Source of the DNA: Streptomyces shenzhenensis
Lineage (GTDB): Bacteria > Actinomycetota > Actinomycetes > Streptomycetales > Streptomycetaceae
DNA: 64,000 nucleotides
Assembly (NCBI RefSeq): GCF_003688995.1
Contig: NZ_PENI01000002.1
Location: forward strand, 372,001 to 436,000
Direction: 5' to 3'
The notes beneath the pieces are model-generated. The model had not been told where the DNA came from. It made no database searches and saw only the letters and a program-made list of their open reading frames with translations. The position numbers and the translations under genes were made by a program. Positions 8,960 through 16,967 of the stretch are shown here, piece after piece (the stretch's first letter is position 1; each line of letters opens with the position of its first letter).

Positions 8960-9646
8960 ATGTCCGACACGTCTGACACCGAGACCGACGCCGACACCGC
9001 CGCCCGCGCGGCCCGGGCCCGGCTCGCCGACGCCAGGCTCTACCTGTGCACGGACGCCCGCAAGCGCCAGGGCGACCTCGCCGAGTTCCTGGACGCGGTC
9101 CTGGACGCGGGCGTCGACATCGTGCAGCTGCGCGACAAGGGCATGGAGGCGGCCGAGGAACTGGCGCACCTGGAGGTGTTCGCCGACGCCTGCGCCCGGC
9201 ACGGCAAGCTGCTCGCGGTCAACGACCGCGCGGACGTCGCCCATGCCGCCCGCTCCGCCGTGCTCCACCTCGGACAGGGCGACCTCCCGGTGCCCGCGGC
9301 CCGCGCCGTCCTCGGCGCCGACGTGCTCATAGGCCGCTCCACGCACGCCCCGGCGGAGGCCGCCGCCGCGGCCGTCCAGGACGGTGTGGACTACTTCTGC
9401 ACCGGCCCGTGCTGGCCCACCCCCACCAAGCCCGGCCGGCCCGCGCCCGGACCGGACCTGGTCCGGTACACGGCCGCGCTGGGCACCGGCCGGCCCTGGT
9501 TCGCCATCGGCGGCATCGACCTGGGCAACCTCGACGAGGTGCTCGACGCCGGCGCCCGCCGGGTGGTCGTCGTCCGCGCGATCACCGAGGCCGACGACCC
9601 GGGAGCGGCGGCGGCCGAGTTCACCGAGCGGCTGCGGGTGGCCTGA
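8960..9646 (+). CDS. thiE: Thiamine-phosphate synthase ThiE
   Basis: 228-residue TIM-barrel enzyme coupling HMP-PP with thiazole phosphate to give thiamine phosphate. Seen: [45 protein letters not shown], the phosphate loop [28 protein letters not shown] and [12 protein letters not shown], in family order. Start at ATG 8960 with GGGGGAC a few bases upstream; a longer frame to 8759 runs through the terminator and microsatellite and is not coding. It supplies the joining step for the product of the nearby thiOSG operon. Confidence 0.95.
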   Translation: MSDTSDTETDADTAARAARARLADARLYLCTDARKRQGDLAEFLDAVLDAGVDIVQLRDKGMEAAEELAHLEVFADACARHGKLLAVNDRADVAHAARSAVLHLGQGDLPVPAARAVLGADVLIGRSTHAPAEAAAAAVQDGVDYFCTGPCWPTPTKPGRPAPGPDLVRYTAALGTGRPWFAIGGIDLGNLDEVLDAGARRVVVVRAITEADDPGAAAAEFTERLRVA

Positions 9647-9650
9647 CGGC

Positions 9651-9671
9651 CTTGTCCAAGGAGTGGACAAG
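9651..9671. promoter_or_regulatory. Perfect inverted repeat between thiE and metF (candidate operator)
   Basis: CTTGTCCA (9651-9658) and TGGACAAG (9664-9671) form a perfect 8 bp inverted repeat with spacer AGGAG. It lies 45 bp upstream of the metF -35. The arms are less GC-rich than the terminators in this window, so an operator is at least as likely as a weak terminator of thiE. Confidence 0.5.
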
Positions 9672-9715
9672 AACTCGACAAAACTCGAAAAATGGGGCAA
9701 ATTTCCGGCGCTCGG

Positions 9716-9744
9716 TTGGGGGACCGGCCGCCCCTGGCTAACCT
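9716..9744 (+). promoter_or_regulatory. Predicted metF promoter, leaderless
   Basis: TTGGGG (9716-9721), 17 bp spacer, TAACCT (9739-9744). The predicted +1 is base 9751, the A of the metF ATG. No ribosome site precedes metF. Confidence 0.65.
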
Positions 9745-9750
9745 GCGGGT

Positions 9751-10674
9751 ATGGCCCTCGGAACCGCATCCACCAGGACCGACCGCGCACGCACCGTGCG
9801 TGACATCCTGCGCGCCGGCAAGACGACGTACTCGTTCGAGTTCTACGCGCCGAAGACGCCCAAGGGTGAGCGGAGCCTGTGGAACGCGCTGCGCAGGGTC
9901 GAGGCGGTGGCTCCCGACTTCGTCTCGGTGACCTACGGCGCAGGCGGCTCCACCCGCGCGACCACGGTCAAGGAGACCCAGCAGATCGTCGTCGACACCA
10001 CGCTGACGCCGGTCGCCCACCTCACCGCCGTCAACCACTCCATCGCCGAACTCCGCAACATCATCGGCCAGTACGCGGACGCCGGGATCCGCAACATGCT
10101 CGCCGTCCGCGGCGACCCGCCCGGCGACCCGATGGGCGCGTGGGTGCCGCACCCCCAGGGCCTGACCTACGCGGCCGAACTCGTCGCACTCATCAAGGAG
10201 TCGGGCGACTTCTGCGTGGGGGTCGCCGCCTTCCCGGAGATGCATCCGCGCTCCAGGGACTGGGACACGGACGTCGCGCACTTCGTCGACAAGTGCCGTG
10301 CGGGCGCCGACTACGCCATCACGCAGATGTTCTTCGAGCCGGAGTCCTATCTGCGGCTGCGTGACCGGGTCGCGGCAGCCGGCTGCGAGACCCCGGTCAT
10401 CCCCGAGATCCTGCCGGTCACAAGCCTGCGGATGCTGGAGCGGCTGCCCCAGCTCAGCAACGCCCGGTTCCCGGAGGCCCTGAAAGAGCGGATCCTCACA
10501 GCGAAGGACGATCCGGCGGCGGTACGCTCCATTGGCATCGAGTTCGCCACGGAGTTCTGCGCGCGGCTGCTGGCCGAGGGAGTGCCCGGACTGCACTTCA
10601 TCACGCTCAACAACTCCACGGCGCCGCTGGAAATCTACGAGAACCTGGGCCTGCACCATCCCCCGCGGGCCTAG
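9751..10674 (+). CDS. metF: 5,10-methylenetetrahydrofolate reductase MetF
   Basis: 307-residue FAD-dependent TIM-barrel reductase producing 5-methyl-THF for methionine synthesis. Seen: [14 protein letters not shown] (substrate and flavin-binding Glu region), [22 protein letters not shown], the RGDPP flavin loop ([13 protein letters not shown]), [25 protein letters not shown] and LHFITLNNS at the end. ATG 9751 sits 7 nt after a TAACCT -10 and has no Shine-Dalgarno sequence, so translation is probably leaderless. Single gene; an inverted repeat at 9651-9671 may regulate it. Confidence 0.96.
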   Translation: MALGTASTRTDRARTVRDILRAGKTTYSFEFYAPKTPKGERSLWNALRRVEAVAPDFVSVTYGAGGSTRATTVKETQQIVVDTTLTPVAHLTAVNHSIAELRNIIGQYADAGIRNMLAVRGDPPGDPMGAWVPHPQGLTYAAELVALIKESGDFCVGVAAFPEMHPRSRDWDTDVAHFVDKCRAGADYAITQMFFEPESYLRLRDRVAAAGCETPVIPEILPVTSLRMLERLPQLSNARFPEALKERILTAKDDPAAVRSIGIEFATEFCARLLAEGVPGLHFITLNNSTAPLEIYENLGLHHPPRA

Positions 10675-10730
10675 ACCGGCCATACCGGCATACGACACAC
10701 TGCGTAACGGTCACTGGGAGAGGGGCGTAC

Positions 10731-11705
10731 ATGGGCTGGACGGTCCTCTACATCGCGTTCGGCATCGTCGCGCTGTGGTTGCTCGGCGAGGTGCTGTTGC
10801 AGTACAAGGCGCGGCTGCGCTGGCGACTGCTCGCGTTCGTCGGCTTCCTCGGCGTCGTGCTCGGCGTGCTGATCTCCAACGTCGTCGTCATCGGCCTGGG
10901 CGCGGTGGCCTTCGCGGTCGGCCAGACCTATGTGACCCTGTCGTTCCGCCGCGGCTTCGCCGAAGGCTGGACGGTCAGCCGCCGGGGCGAGGGCGGCAGA
11001 AAACGCCGGGGCGACGAGCCGGACCACGACGAGCCCACACCCGAGGTCCCGGATCCGGAGGCGGCGCGGTCCGGCCACGGCCGGGACGACGACGGCTACG
11101 GGCAGGACGGCGGCTACGGCCGCGACGGCGTCCCGTACGGCCGGGACGACGGCTACGACCGTGACGACGTGTTCGCGCCGAACGCGCGCGCGGCCGAGCC
11201 CACCGCCGTCTACGAGCCGCAGCCCCTGCCGGACGAAACCGGCTCCTACGGCATATACAGCGACGCCGCCCACACGGCAGCCGCCCAGCACCAGGACCCG
11301 TCCTACGCGACGGCCGCCCAGGGCACCGACCAGGGCTACGCCTACGACTACTCCGGCTACGGCCAGCAGCAGTACGGCTACGACACCAACGGCCAGCAGC
11401 AGTACGCCAACTACTCCGACCCGTACGTCGGCGCCCAGAGCTACGGCGACGCCTCCTACGACCACGGGTACGGCGGCCAGCAGTACGGCCAGGGCCAACA
11501 GGCGTACGGCCAGGACCAGTACGGCACCGGCGGGTACGGCGAGACCCCGGCCGGCGGCGTCTGGGTCCCGCAGCAGCGCACCGACGAGGTCTACGGCGGC
11601 GAACTCCCGCAGGAACAGCCCTACCCGTACCAGAACAACCAGCAGCAGAACAACGGGCAGCAGCAGGGCAACGGCAACGGATACGACGAGCACTACCGCT
11701 TCTGA
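10731..11705 (+). CDS. Two-helix membrane protein with Tyr/Gly/Gln-rich cytoplasmic tail
   Basis: 324 residues, ATG 10731 with GAGAGG 8-10 nt upstream. The first ~75 residues form membrane helices (GWTVLYIAFGIVALWLLGEV; LLAFVGFLGVVLGVLISNVV) and a short third hydrophobic stretch. A basic RRGEGGRKRRGDE border follows. The remaining ~220 residues are low complexity: Asp/Gly repeats (DDGYGQDGGYGRDG), then YGQQQYGYD-like and Gln/Asn-rich stretches ending in YDEHYRF. By the positive-inside rule the tail is probably cytoplasmic. No enzyme domain is seen and the function is unknown. Such tyrosine-spaced tails resemble prion-like, phase-separating sequences; that is inference from composition only. 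Confidence 0.8.
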   Translation: MGWTVLYIAFGIVALWLLGEVLLQYKARLRWRLLAFVGFLGVVLGVLISNVVVIGLGAVAFAVGQTYVTLSFRRGFAEGWTVSRRGEGGRKRRGDEPDHDEPTPEVPDPEAARSGHGRDDDGYGQDGGYGRDGVPYGRDDGYDRDDVFAPNARAAEPTAVYEPQPLPDETGSYGIYSDAAHTAAAQHQDPSYATAAQGTDQGYAYDYSGYGQQQYGYDTNGQQQYANYSDPYVGAQSYGDASYDHGYGGQQYGQGQQAYGQDQYGTGGYGETPAGGVWVPQQRTDEVYGGELPQEQPYPYQNNQQQNNGQQQGNGNGYDEHYRF

Positions 11706-11771
11706 GACGCCGCCCCCGCGACGCCGGCGCCCACCGCGAGCCCCCGGCTCACCGCGCGCCGAGCCACGAGC

Positions 11772-13280
11772 TCACTGCGAGCCCCGGAAGTCCGGCCCCT
11801 CCACGATCAGCCCGGCGACCAGCGCGCCCGACATCCCCGCGTGCGGCAGCCCACCCCCCGGATGCGACCAGCCGCCGACCCCGAACAGGCCCGGTATCGC
11901 CGTGCTGTTGGACGGATGCAGGGTTCCCTCGGCCCCGGCCAGCGACGGCGGGGGAACGGCCCCGCCCACGGCCCCCGTCTCCCGCTCGGTGTGCACCGGC
12001 GTGCGCACCTCGCGCCACAGCACGCGCTCCCGCAGCCCCGGCACCGCCCGCTCGGCGGCGGCGGCCATCCGGTCCGCGAAGGCGTCGGCGGCGCCCGGCG
12101 CGCTCCAGTCGTACCCCGCCGCGGACGGCACCGTCGCCGTCACCACCATGGACTCGTGCGCCGCGTCGGGGCGCAGAGCGGGGTCGTCCGGCCGGTCGAT
12201 ACGGACCGTGGGCCGCTCGGGCGTCCCCGCCGCCGTGAACAGGTCCAACTCGGCCGTCGCGTCCGGGGAGTGCACCACCGTGCGGTGCGCCGCCCCCGGC
12301 TCCCGGCCGCCGCGCAGCGCGAGGCACACCACGACCCGGCCCGGGAACAGCTCCTCGGCGGTCGGCTCCACGGCGCCCGGCCCGTACGGCTCGCGGCCGG
12401 GCAGCAGGCCGCGCAGCCGCCAGGGGCCCGTGCCGACCACCGTGTCCGCCTCGGCCACCCTCCCGTCCGCCAACTCCACCCCCGCCGCGCGGCCGTCCTT
12501 CTCCAGGACCCCGGTGACCTCGGCCCCGAAGACGAACTCGACCCTGCGCCGCATGCACCGCTCGTACACCGCGCGTGCCAACTCCCGTATGCCGCCGTCG
12601 ACGTACCAGACACCGAAGGCGTGCTCCATGTACGGCAGCACGGCCGCGCTCGCCGGCGCGGTCCCCGGGTCCAGGCCGTACCCGAGCGCGTGACCCGCCA
12701 GCAGGGCGGCGAGCCGCGGGTCCCGCAGCTCCCACGCGCCGATCTCGGCGAGCGTCGCGGCCCGGCGGGTGCGCAGCAGCCGCTTGTGGGGGACCGCCGG
12801 ATAGGGCTCGCGTCCGGCCAGCACCGCCCAGTTCGGCCACAGCGGTTCCTCCAGCAGGGGCCGGCGGGTGCGGTCCCAGGCCTCGCGGGCGCGCACCAGG
12901 AAGTCGCCCCAGCGCTGCCCGGCACCGGATCCCAGGGCCTCGTCCAGGGCCGCGACGACACCCGCGCGCGAGGCGTTCGGCAGCGACACCTCCGTGCCGT
13001 CCGCGAACACGTGCCGGGACGACGGGTCGACCTGGGTGAGCCGGACGCAGTCCTCCAGCGGCTCCTTGCCGGTCTTGAGGAACAGATCGCGCCAGACCGC
13101 GGGCAGCGGCAGCACCCCCGGGCCGGTGTCGAAGCCGAAGCCGTCCCGCTCGAAACGGCGCACCGCTCCGCCGTACGTCTCCGTGCGCTCGTACACCACC
13201 ACCCGGTGGCCCGCGACGGCCAGCCGGGCGGCGGCCGCCATCGCGCCCATCCCGGCGCCGATCACTGCAATCCGTGCCAT
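11772..13280 (-). CDS. Phytoene desaturase/FAD-dependent amine-oxidase-fold oxidoreductase
   Basis: 502 residues from ATG 13280. The N-terminus carries the FAD-binding motif (IAVIGAGMGAMAAAARLAVAGHRVVVYERTE, residues ~3-33) followed by FDTGPGVLPLP, as in carotenoid dehydrogenases of the CrtI type. The C-terminus has the second FAD contact GLFGVGGWSHPGGGLPHAGMSG. The middle (EPYPAVPHKRLL, YMEHAFGVWYVDGG) matches the FAD-dependent NAD(P)/amine-oxidase family found singly in streptomycetes. No carotenoid genes lie nearby, so the substrate is open. A TAAAGT hexamer (13288-13293) ends just before the ATG and no ribosome site is seen, suggesting a leaderless or nearly leaderless mRNA. Extending to 13694 would run through a G-rich repeat. 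Confidence 0.85.
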   Translation of the reverse strand: MARIAVIGAGMGAMAAAARLAVAGHRVVVYERTETYGGAVRRFERDGFGFDTGPGVLPLPAVWRDLFLKTGKEPLEDCVRLTQVDPSSRHVFADGTEVSLPNASRAGVVAALDEALGSGAGQRWGDFLVRAREAWDRTRRPLLEEPLWPNWAVLAGREPYPAVPHKRLLRTRRAATLAEIGAWELRDPRLAALLAGHALGYGLDPGTAPASAAVLPYMEHAFGVWYVDGGIRELARAVYERCMRRRVEFVFGAEVTGVLEKDGRAAGVELADGRVAEADTVVGTGPWRLRGLLPGREPYGPGAVEPTAEELFPGRVVVCLALRGGREPGAAHRTVVHSPDATAELDLFTAAGTPERPTVRIDRPDDPALRPDAAHESMVVTATVPSAAGYDWSAPGAADAFADRMAAAAERAVPGLRERVLWREVRTPVHTERETGAVGGAVPPPSLAGAEGTLHPSNSTAIPGLFGVGGWSHPGGGLPHAGMSGALVAGLIVEGPDFRGSQ

Positions 13281-13713
13281 GCCTGCGACTTTATCGACCG
13301 CCACCGACAGCCGGGGCCGCGGGCGGTCAGTACGGACACGGACGCGATCGTCACCAGGGGACGGCGCCGCGCCCTGCGCATGAGCGCGGACGGCTGAGTA
13401 CGGGTACCTAGGCGGTGAGATGAGTACGCGCGCGGATGGGTTCCGGCCTGCGGGAACGAGAGAGTGGAGGCACGGCAGGGGAACAGGGACCGGCACCGCC
13501 GACACGGGGCGGCGGAACGGTGACCGCCCCGAGCCGCTCCTTCCGCCGACTCGTCGGCGGAAGCGAGGACACGGGGGAACCGGGGGAACCGGGGGAAGAC
13601 CGCAACGGGGGTTCCCACGGGGGAGATCACGGGGGAAATACGGGGGAGCACGGGAAAGCGCCGGTTCGAGGTGGCCCGCGGGGGACGCGGCCACGGCGGA
13701 CCGGCGCTTTCCG
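13281..13713. other. Gene-free interval with G-run repeat
   Basis: 430 bp between the TetR gene and the oxidoreductase gene. It holds the oxidoreductase promoter region (near 13288-13310) and a run of G5 tracts at 13573-13654, listed separately. A plus-strand frame from 13436 reads through but is Gly/Arg/Thr-rich and continues antisense to tetR, so I do not call it. Confidence 0.6.
13573..13654 (+). repeat. Array of seven G5 tracts (CGGGGGAA-type), G-quadruplex candidate
   Basis: G5 runs begin at 13573, 13582, 13591, 13607, 13619, 13631 and 13642, with a G3 at 13652. The first three are separated by only AACC, and most are followed by GA. At least four runs within 40 bases satisfy the G-quadruplex rule on the plus strand. 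The array lies 59 bp past the end of the minus-strand tetR gene and ~290 bp upstream of the minus-strand oxidoreductase gene. Confidence 0.8.
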
Positions 13714-14343
13714 TCATCCCCTGCCGCTCACCCGGCCCTGCAGCAGCCGGGACAGGGCGGCGTGGACGTCGTCCAGGGAGCGTTCCGACTGGAACGACTT
13801 CCAGTCGAGCGCCGCCACCAGCACCATGCCGACCAGCGCCGCCGCCGTCAGCGGCACATCGATCTCCTCGCTGAACTCGCCGCCCGCCATGCCCGCGCGC
13901 AGCACGCCCTCGACGACCGCGACCGCCTCCTGCCGCACCACCAGCAGGGTGGACTGCCAGGCGCGGTTGGTGCGCCACAGCTCGGCCACGTACAGCTGCG
14001 TGAAGGCCGGGTAGCGGTCGATGAAGACGAGACCGGAGCGGATCATCGCGTCCAGGGCGTCCACCGTGCTGCCGCCCTCGCGCGCCGTCCGCTCGGCCGC
14101 CTCCCGGAGTGAGGCGGTGAGCAGGCCCACGCCGTGCCGCAGCAACTCCTCGAAGAGGACCGACTTGCTCGCGAAGTTGTAGTAGACCGTGCCCTTCGCG
14201 ACCCCGGCGCGCTCGGCGATCGCGTCCACCGTCGTGGCGGAGAAGCCCTGCTCGGCGATGAGCGTGACGGCCGCCTCGTAGAGCCGCTGCCGGGTGGCCT
14301 CGCGGCGTGTGCTGCCGCCGGGCGCGGCACTGCTGCTTTCCAT
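13714..14343 (-). CDS. TetR/AcrR family transcriptional regulator
   Basis: 209 residues from ATG 14343. The N-terminal TetR helix-turn-helix is clear at about residues 15-62: TRQRLYEAAVTLIAEQGF, then TTVDAIAERAGVAKGTVYYN and FASKSVLFEELL. The C-terminal ligand and dimerisation domain (TREGGSTVDALDAMIRSGLV onwards; AWQSTLLVVRQEAVAVVEG) is of the broad drug/lipid-responsive sort, so the inducer cannot be named. It may control its own promoter, the divergent HEPN gene at 14579, or the oxidoreductase downstream on the same strand. The longer frame to 14478 has no ribosome site. Confidence 0.9.
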   Translation of the reverse strand: MESSSAAPGGSTRREATRQRLYEAAVTLIAEQGFSATTVDAIAERAGVAKGTVYYNFASKSVLFEELLRHGVGLLTASLREAAERTAREGGSTVDALDAMIRSGLVFIDRYPAFTQLYVAELWRTNRAWQSTLLVVRQEAVAVVEGVLRAGMAGGEFSEEIDVPLTAAALVGMVLVAALDWKSFQSERSLDDVHAALSRLLQGRVSGRG

Positions 14344-14578
14344 GGCCCTGATTCTCACAGCAACGGGCTGCCCGGCGGGCCCGGACCGGGGCCGCCGCCC
14401 GCCGACGTCGGCCGGAGCCTCGGCAGCGTGCGCCGACTGGTCGGCCCACCAGCCGACCCGAACTGTCGATCGAAGCAAAAGACCAGGTCAGAACGGATTG
14501 TCAGTGGCATACCGCACGATGGGCCCATACGGCACCTCGTATCGGGTGTGCCGTCACACAGACGACAGGAGGTTCGTC

Positions 14579-15157
14579 ATGGCCAGCTCGTCCGCAGCAG
14601 CCGCCCACCGGCGCCGCGCCACCGGCCCTGCCCCCTCACTGACCGGCCCGGCGGGCGACGTGCACCCCGTGCTCCGCCGGGCCACGGCCCCGCCCGCCGC
14701 CCTCGACCTGCTCGCCCAGGCCCGTGCCGGACTCGACGAGGCCGCCGTCCTCGAAACCCCCAACGAGCGCTATGCCACGGCCCACCTCGCCGCCCTGCGC
14801 ACCGCCGCCGCCGTCCTCGCCGCCCGGGCGCGCCCGGAACCCACCGCCCGGCGCCGGGCGCGGATCCGGAGCGCCTGGGAGGTGCTCCCCGAGATCGCAC
14901 CCGAACTCACCGAGTGGAGCGCCCTGTTCGCCTCCGGCGCGGCCCGCCGCGCCCGGGCCGAGGCGGGCATCCGGGACGCGGCGAGCCGCCGGGACGCCGA
15001 CGATCTGATACGCGACGTGGCGATGTTCCTCCGGATCGTGGAGCGGATGCTGGTGCTCCAGCCGGTCCTGCCGCGGCCCCGTCAGGACCCCGCCGAACCG
15101 GCCGCCCGCGCCGACGGCACGGGCCTGACGGAAAGGGGCATACCGGACGCGGGCTGA
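14579..15157 (+). CDS. SAV_6107-family HEPN-domain protein
   Basis: 192 residues, ATG 14579 with a textbook AGGAGG at 14567-14572. The core is all-helical: LDLLAQARAGLDEA, RYATAHLAALRTAAAVLAARAR, WEVLPEIAPELTEWSALFASGA and DADDLIRDVAMFLRIVERML. This matches the streptomycete SAV_6107-type HEPN family. The RNase motif of catalytic HEPN proteins (R-x4-6-H) is not present: there is no His in the helical core. A nucleic-acid or protein-binding role is more likely than cleavage; no toxin or antitoxin partner is adjacent. It is divergent from tetR and 231 nt ahead of the methyltransferase gene. Confidence 0.8.
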   Translation: MASSSAAAAHRRRATGPAPSLTGPAGDVHPVLRRATAPPAALDLLAQARAGLDEAAVLETPNERYATAHLAALRTAAAVLAARARPEPTARRRARIRSAWEVLPEIAPELTEWSALFASGAARRARAEAGIRDAASRRDADDLIRDVAMFLRIVERMLVLQPVLPRPRQDPAEPAARADGTGLTERGIPDAG

Positions 15158-15387
15158 GCCGACCCGAGAACCGCCGGGCCGCGACCGGGCCGCGCGGACG
15201 CCGGGCCCTCCCGGCCCGTCGCACGGGACGCGCAGGGCCGCGCGCCCCCGCGATGACCAGGTACGGCGGCAAAGGCAATAGGGTGGACAACGCCTGAAGC
15301 CTTCCCTCCTCCCGCGCCCCGGGCGGGGGAGGGACCCCGTTCGCGCCGCCGGGCAACAGGTGGTGCCGCGCCGAGGAGTCAACTGCC

Positions 15388-16158
15388 GTGTCGGACCCGA
15401 TGCGACCCCGCGCCTCTCTCCGTACCGCCGTGGTCTGGGAGGTACTCCAGGACGCCCTCGACCGCCGGGTCAAGGCCACGGGTCGGGACTCGCTGGACGT
15501 CCTCGACACCGGGGGCGGCAGCGGCAACTTCGCGGTGCCCGTCGCCCGCCTCGGGCATCGCGTCACCGTCGTCGACCCGAGCCCCAACGCGCTGTTCGCG
15601 CTGGAGCGCCGGACCGCCGAGGCCGGGGTCGCCGACCGGGTGCGGGGCGTCCAGGGCGACGTCCGCGGCCTCTTCGACGTCGTGGCGCGCGGCGGCTTCG
15701 ACGCGGTGCTGTGCCACGGCGTCCTGGAGTACGTCGACGACCCCGCCGAGGGTGTCCGCAACGTGGTGGCCGCCCTGCGCCCCGAGGGCGTCCTCAGCCT
15801 GCTCGCGGCCGGGCTCGGCGGTGCCGTGCTCGCCCGCGCCCTGGCCGGCCACTTCACGGAGGCCAGGCAGGCACTCGCCGATCCCGACGGCCGCTGGGGC
15901 GCGGGCGATCCGGTGCCCCGGCGCTTCACCGCCGAGCAGCTCACCACGCTGGTCGAGGGCGCGGGCCTCACGGTCGGCGCCGTGCACGGCGTGCGGGTCT
16001 TCGCCGACCTGGTGCCCGGAGTCCTCGTCGACACCGAGCCCGGGGCCCTAGACGCCCTGCTGAAGCTGGAGGAGGCGGCGGCCGAGTTGCCGGCGTTCCA
16101 CTCCGTGGCCACGCAGATCCACGTGCTCGGCGAGACACACGGGGCCGGTGAGGACTGA
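15388..16158 (+). CDS. Class I SAM-dependent methyltransferase
   Basis: 256 residues from GTG 15388 with GAGGAG at 15373-15378. Rossmann methyltransferase motifs are visible: motif I VLDTGGGSGNFAVPVARLG (about 37-55), acidic end of strand 2 VTVVDPSPNALFALERR, VQGDVRGLF, and motif post-II FDAVLCHGVLEYVDDP. A short C-terminal part (RRFTAEQLTTLVEGAGL) is typical of UbiE/SmtA-like small-molecule methyltransferases. The substrate is unknown. Alternative ATG at 15400. Confidence 0.88.
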   Translation: MSDPMRPRASLRTAVVWEVLQDALDRRVKATGRDSLDVLDTGGGSGNFAVPVARLGHRVTVVDPSPNALFALERRTAEAGVADRVRGVQGDVRGLFDVVARGGFDAVLCHGVLEYVDDPAEGVRNVVAALRPEGVLSLLAAGLGGAVLARALAGHFTEARQALADPDGRWGAGDPVPRRFTAEQLTTLVEGAGLTVGAVHGVRVFADLVPGVLVDTEPGALDALLKLEEAAAELPAFHSVATQIHVLGETHGAGED

Positions 16159-16267
16159 GTGACCTCCCGGGCCACACCGCTGATCAGGGCCGCGGCAGCA
16201 CATGGAGTACGCCACAGGCCCCCCGATCGAGGGGTTTGCGCCGTATGATCGAAGGAGACCGCCCGGC

Positions 16268-16348
16268 ATGACGGGTCGGCCGCTGGGGAATGGAAGCTTC
16301 AGCGAGCCGGGACGGGCATGGCGGGTTCCGGTTGGCCAAATGGCCTAG
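16268..16348 (+). CDS. Possible 26-residue leader ORF upstream of the DUF3040 gene
   Basis: ATG 16268 to TAG 16348 encodes a 26-residue peptide (starts MTGRPLGNGS, ends VPVGQMA). It has a good ribosome site, GAAGGAG at 16251-16257, 10 nt upstream. A TATGAT hexamer at 16244-16249 could be a -10, but its +1 would fall inside that ribosome site, so the two do not fit together well. I do not recognise the peptide; it could be chance. Confidence 0.25.
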   Translation: MTGRPLGNGSFSEPGRAWRVPVGQMA

Positions 16349-16357
16349 AGGGGCGGG

Positions 16358-16386
16358 TTTCACGGGGGCGATTCCCTGCCTATCCT
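16358..16386 (+). promoter_or_regulatory. Predicted promoter of the DUF3040 gene
   Basis: TTTCAC (16358-16363), 17 bp spacer, TATCCT (16381-16386); +1 near 16393, giving a ~43 nt leader that includes the ATGAGGAGG ribosome site at 16421-16429. Confidence 0.5.
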
Positions 16387-16435
16387 GTAGGGACCCCCCG
16401 GGTCGCCCCGGCGACTGCACGATGAGGAGGACTCC

Positions 16436-16831
16436 GTGCCGCTCTCGGAGCACGAGCAGCGCATGCTCGAGCAAATGGAGCGAGCGCTGTACGCCGAAGA
16501 TCCCAAGTTCGCGACAGCGCTTGAGGGAAACGGGCTGCGCACGTACACCCGACGACGGGCCTACCAGGCGGTCGCGGGTTTCCTCGTAGGTATCGCGCTC
16601 CTCATGGCCGGCATGGTCGCGCAGCAGATCTGGGTCAGCGTGGTGGGCTTCCTCGTCATGCTGGGCTGTGCGGTACTCGCCGTAACGGGCTGGCGCAAGG
16701 CCCCCAAGCCGGGCGAGCAGCCCGCCGCGGGTGCCCCGCACACGCGGCGTCAGACACGGCCGAAGCGCTCCATGATGGACCGTATCGAACAGCGCTGGCA
16801 GCGCCGCCGCGACGAGCAGGGCGGCCGCTAG
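16436..16831 (+). CDS. DUF3040 small membrane protein
   Basis: 131 residues from GTG 16436 with GAGGAGG 7 nt upstream. The N-terminus carries the actinobacterial DUF3040 signature PLSEHEQRMLEQMERALYAEDPKFA. Two membrane helices follow (AGFLVGIALLMAGMVAQQ and ISVVGFLVMLGCAVLAV-type), then a basic cytoplasmic tail (KRSMMDRIEQRWQRRR). The molecular function is unknown, but it is widely kept in actinobacteria near division genes. It converges on the transglutaminase operon across a strong two-way terminator. Confidence 0.85.
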   Translation: MPLSEHEQRMLEQMERALYAEDPKFATALEGNGLRTYTRRRAYQAVAGFLVGIALLMAGMVAQQIWVSVVGFLVMLGCAVLAVTGWRKAPKPGEQPAAGAPHTRRQTRPKRSMMDRIEQRWQRRRDEQGGR

Positions 16832-16867
16832 GGAGCGCCACCGGGAGAACAGGGCCACACCGCATAC

Positions 16868-16914
16868 ATGACTGAGGGGTGACCACCCATGACGGGTGGT
16901 CACCCCTCAGTCAT
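16868..16914. terminator. Bidirectional terminator, perfect 21 bp hairpin
   Basis: Arms at 16868-16888 and 16894-16914 are perfectly complementary over 21 bp with loop ATGAC. The inner stem is GGGGTGACCACCC with its complement. It lies between the convergent DUF3040 gene and the transglutaminase gene and can stop both. Confidence 0.9.
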
Positions 16915-16967
16915 GCGGCCGGGGCGGCTCGCAGAGGCCCCTTCGAGCCCCCTTCCCCGGCCTCGCG

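Noticed and set aside
13436..14014. Gly/Thr-rich plus-strand ORF before and across tetR
   Set aside because: It is the translation of the G-run array plus antisense tetR.
16326..16350. GGTTGGCCAAATGGCC as part of a tRNA or small RNA
   Set aside because: No cloverleaf arms or T-loop (GTTCRA) nearby. I found no tRNA, rRNA or RNase P RNA by eye in the window.
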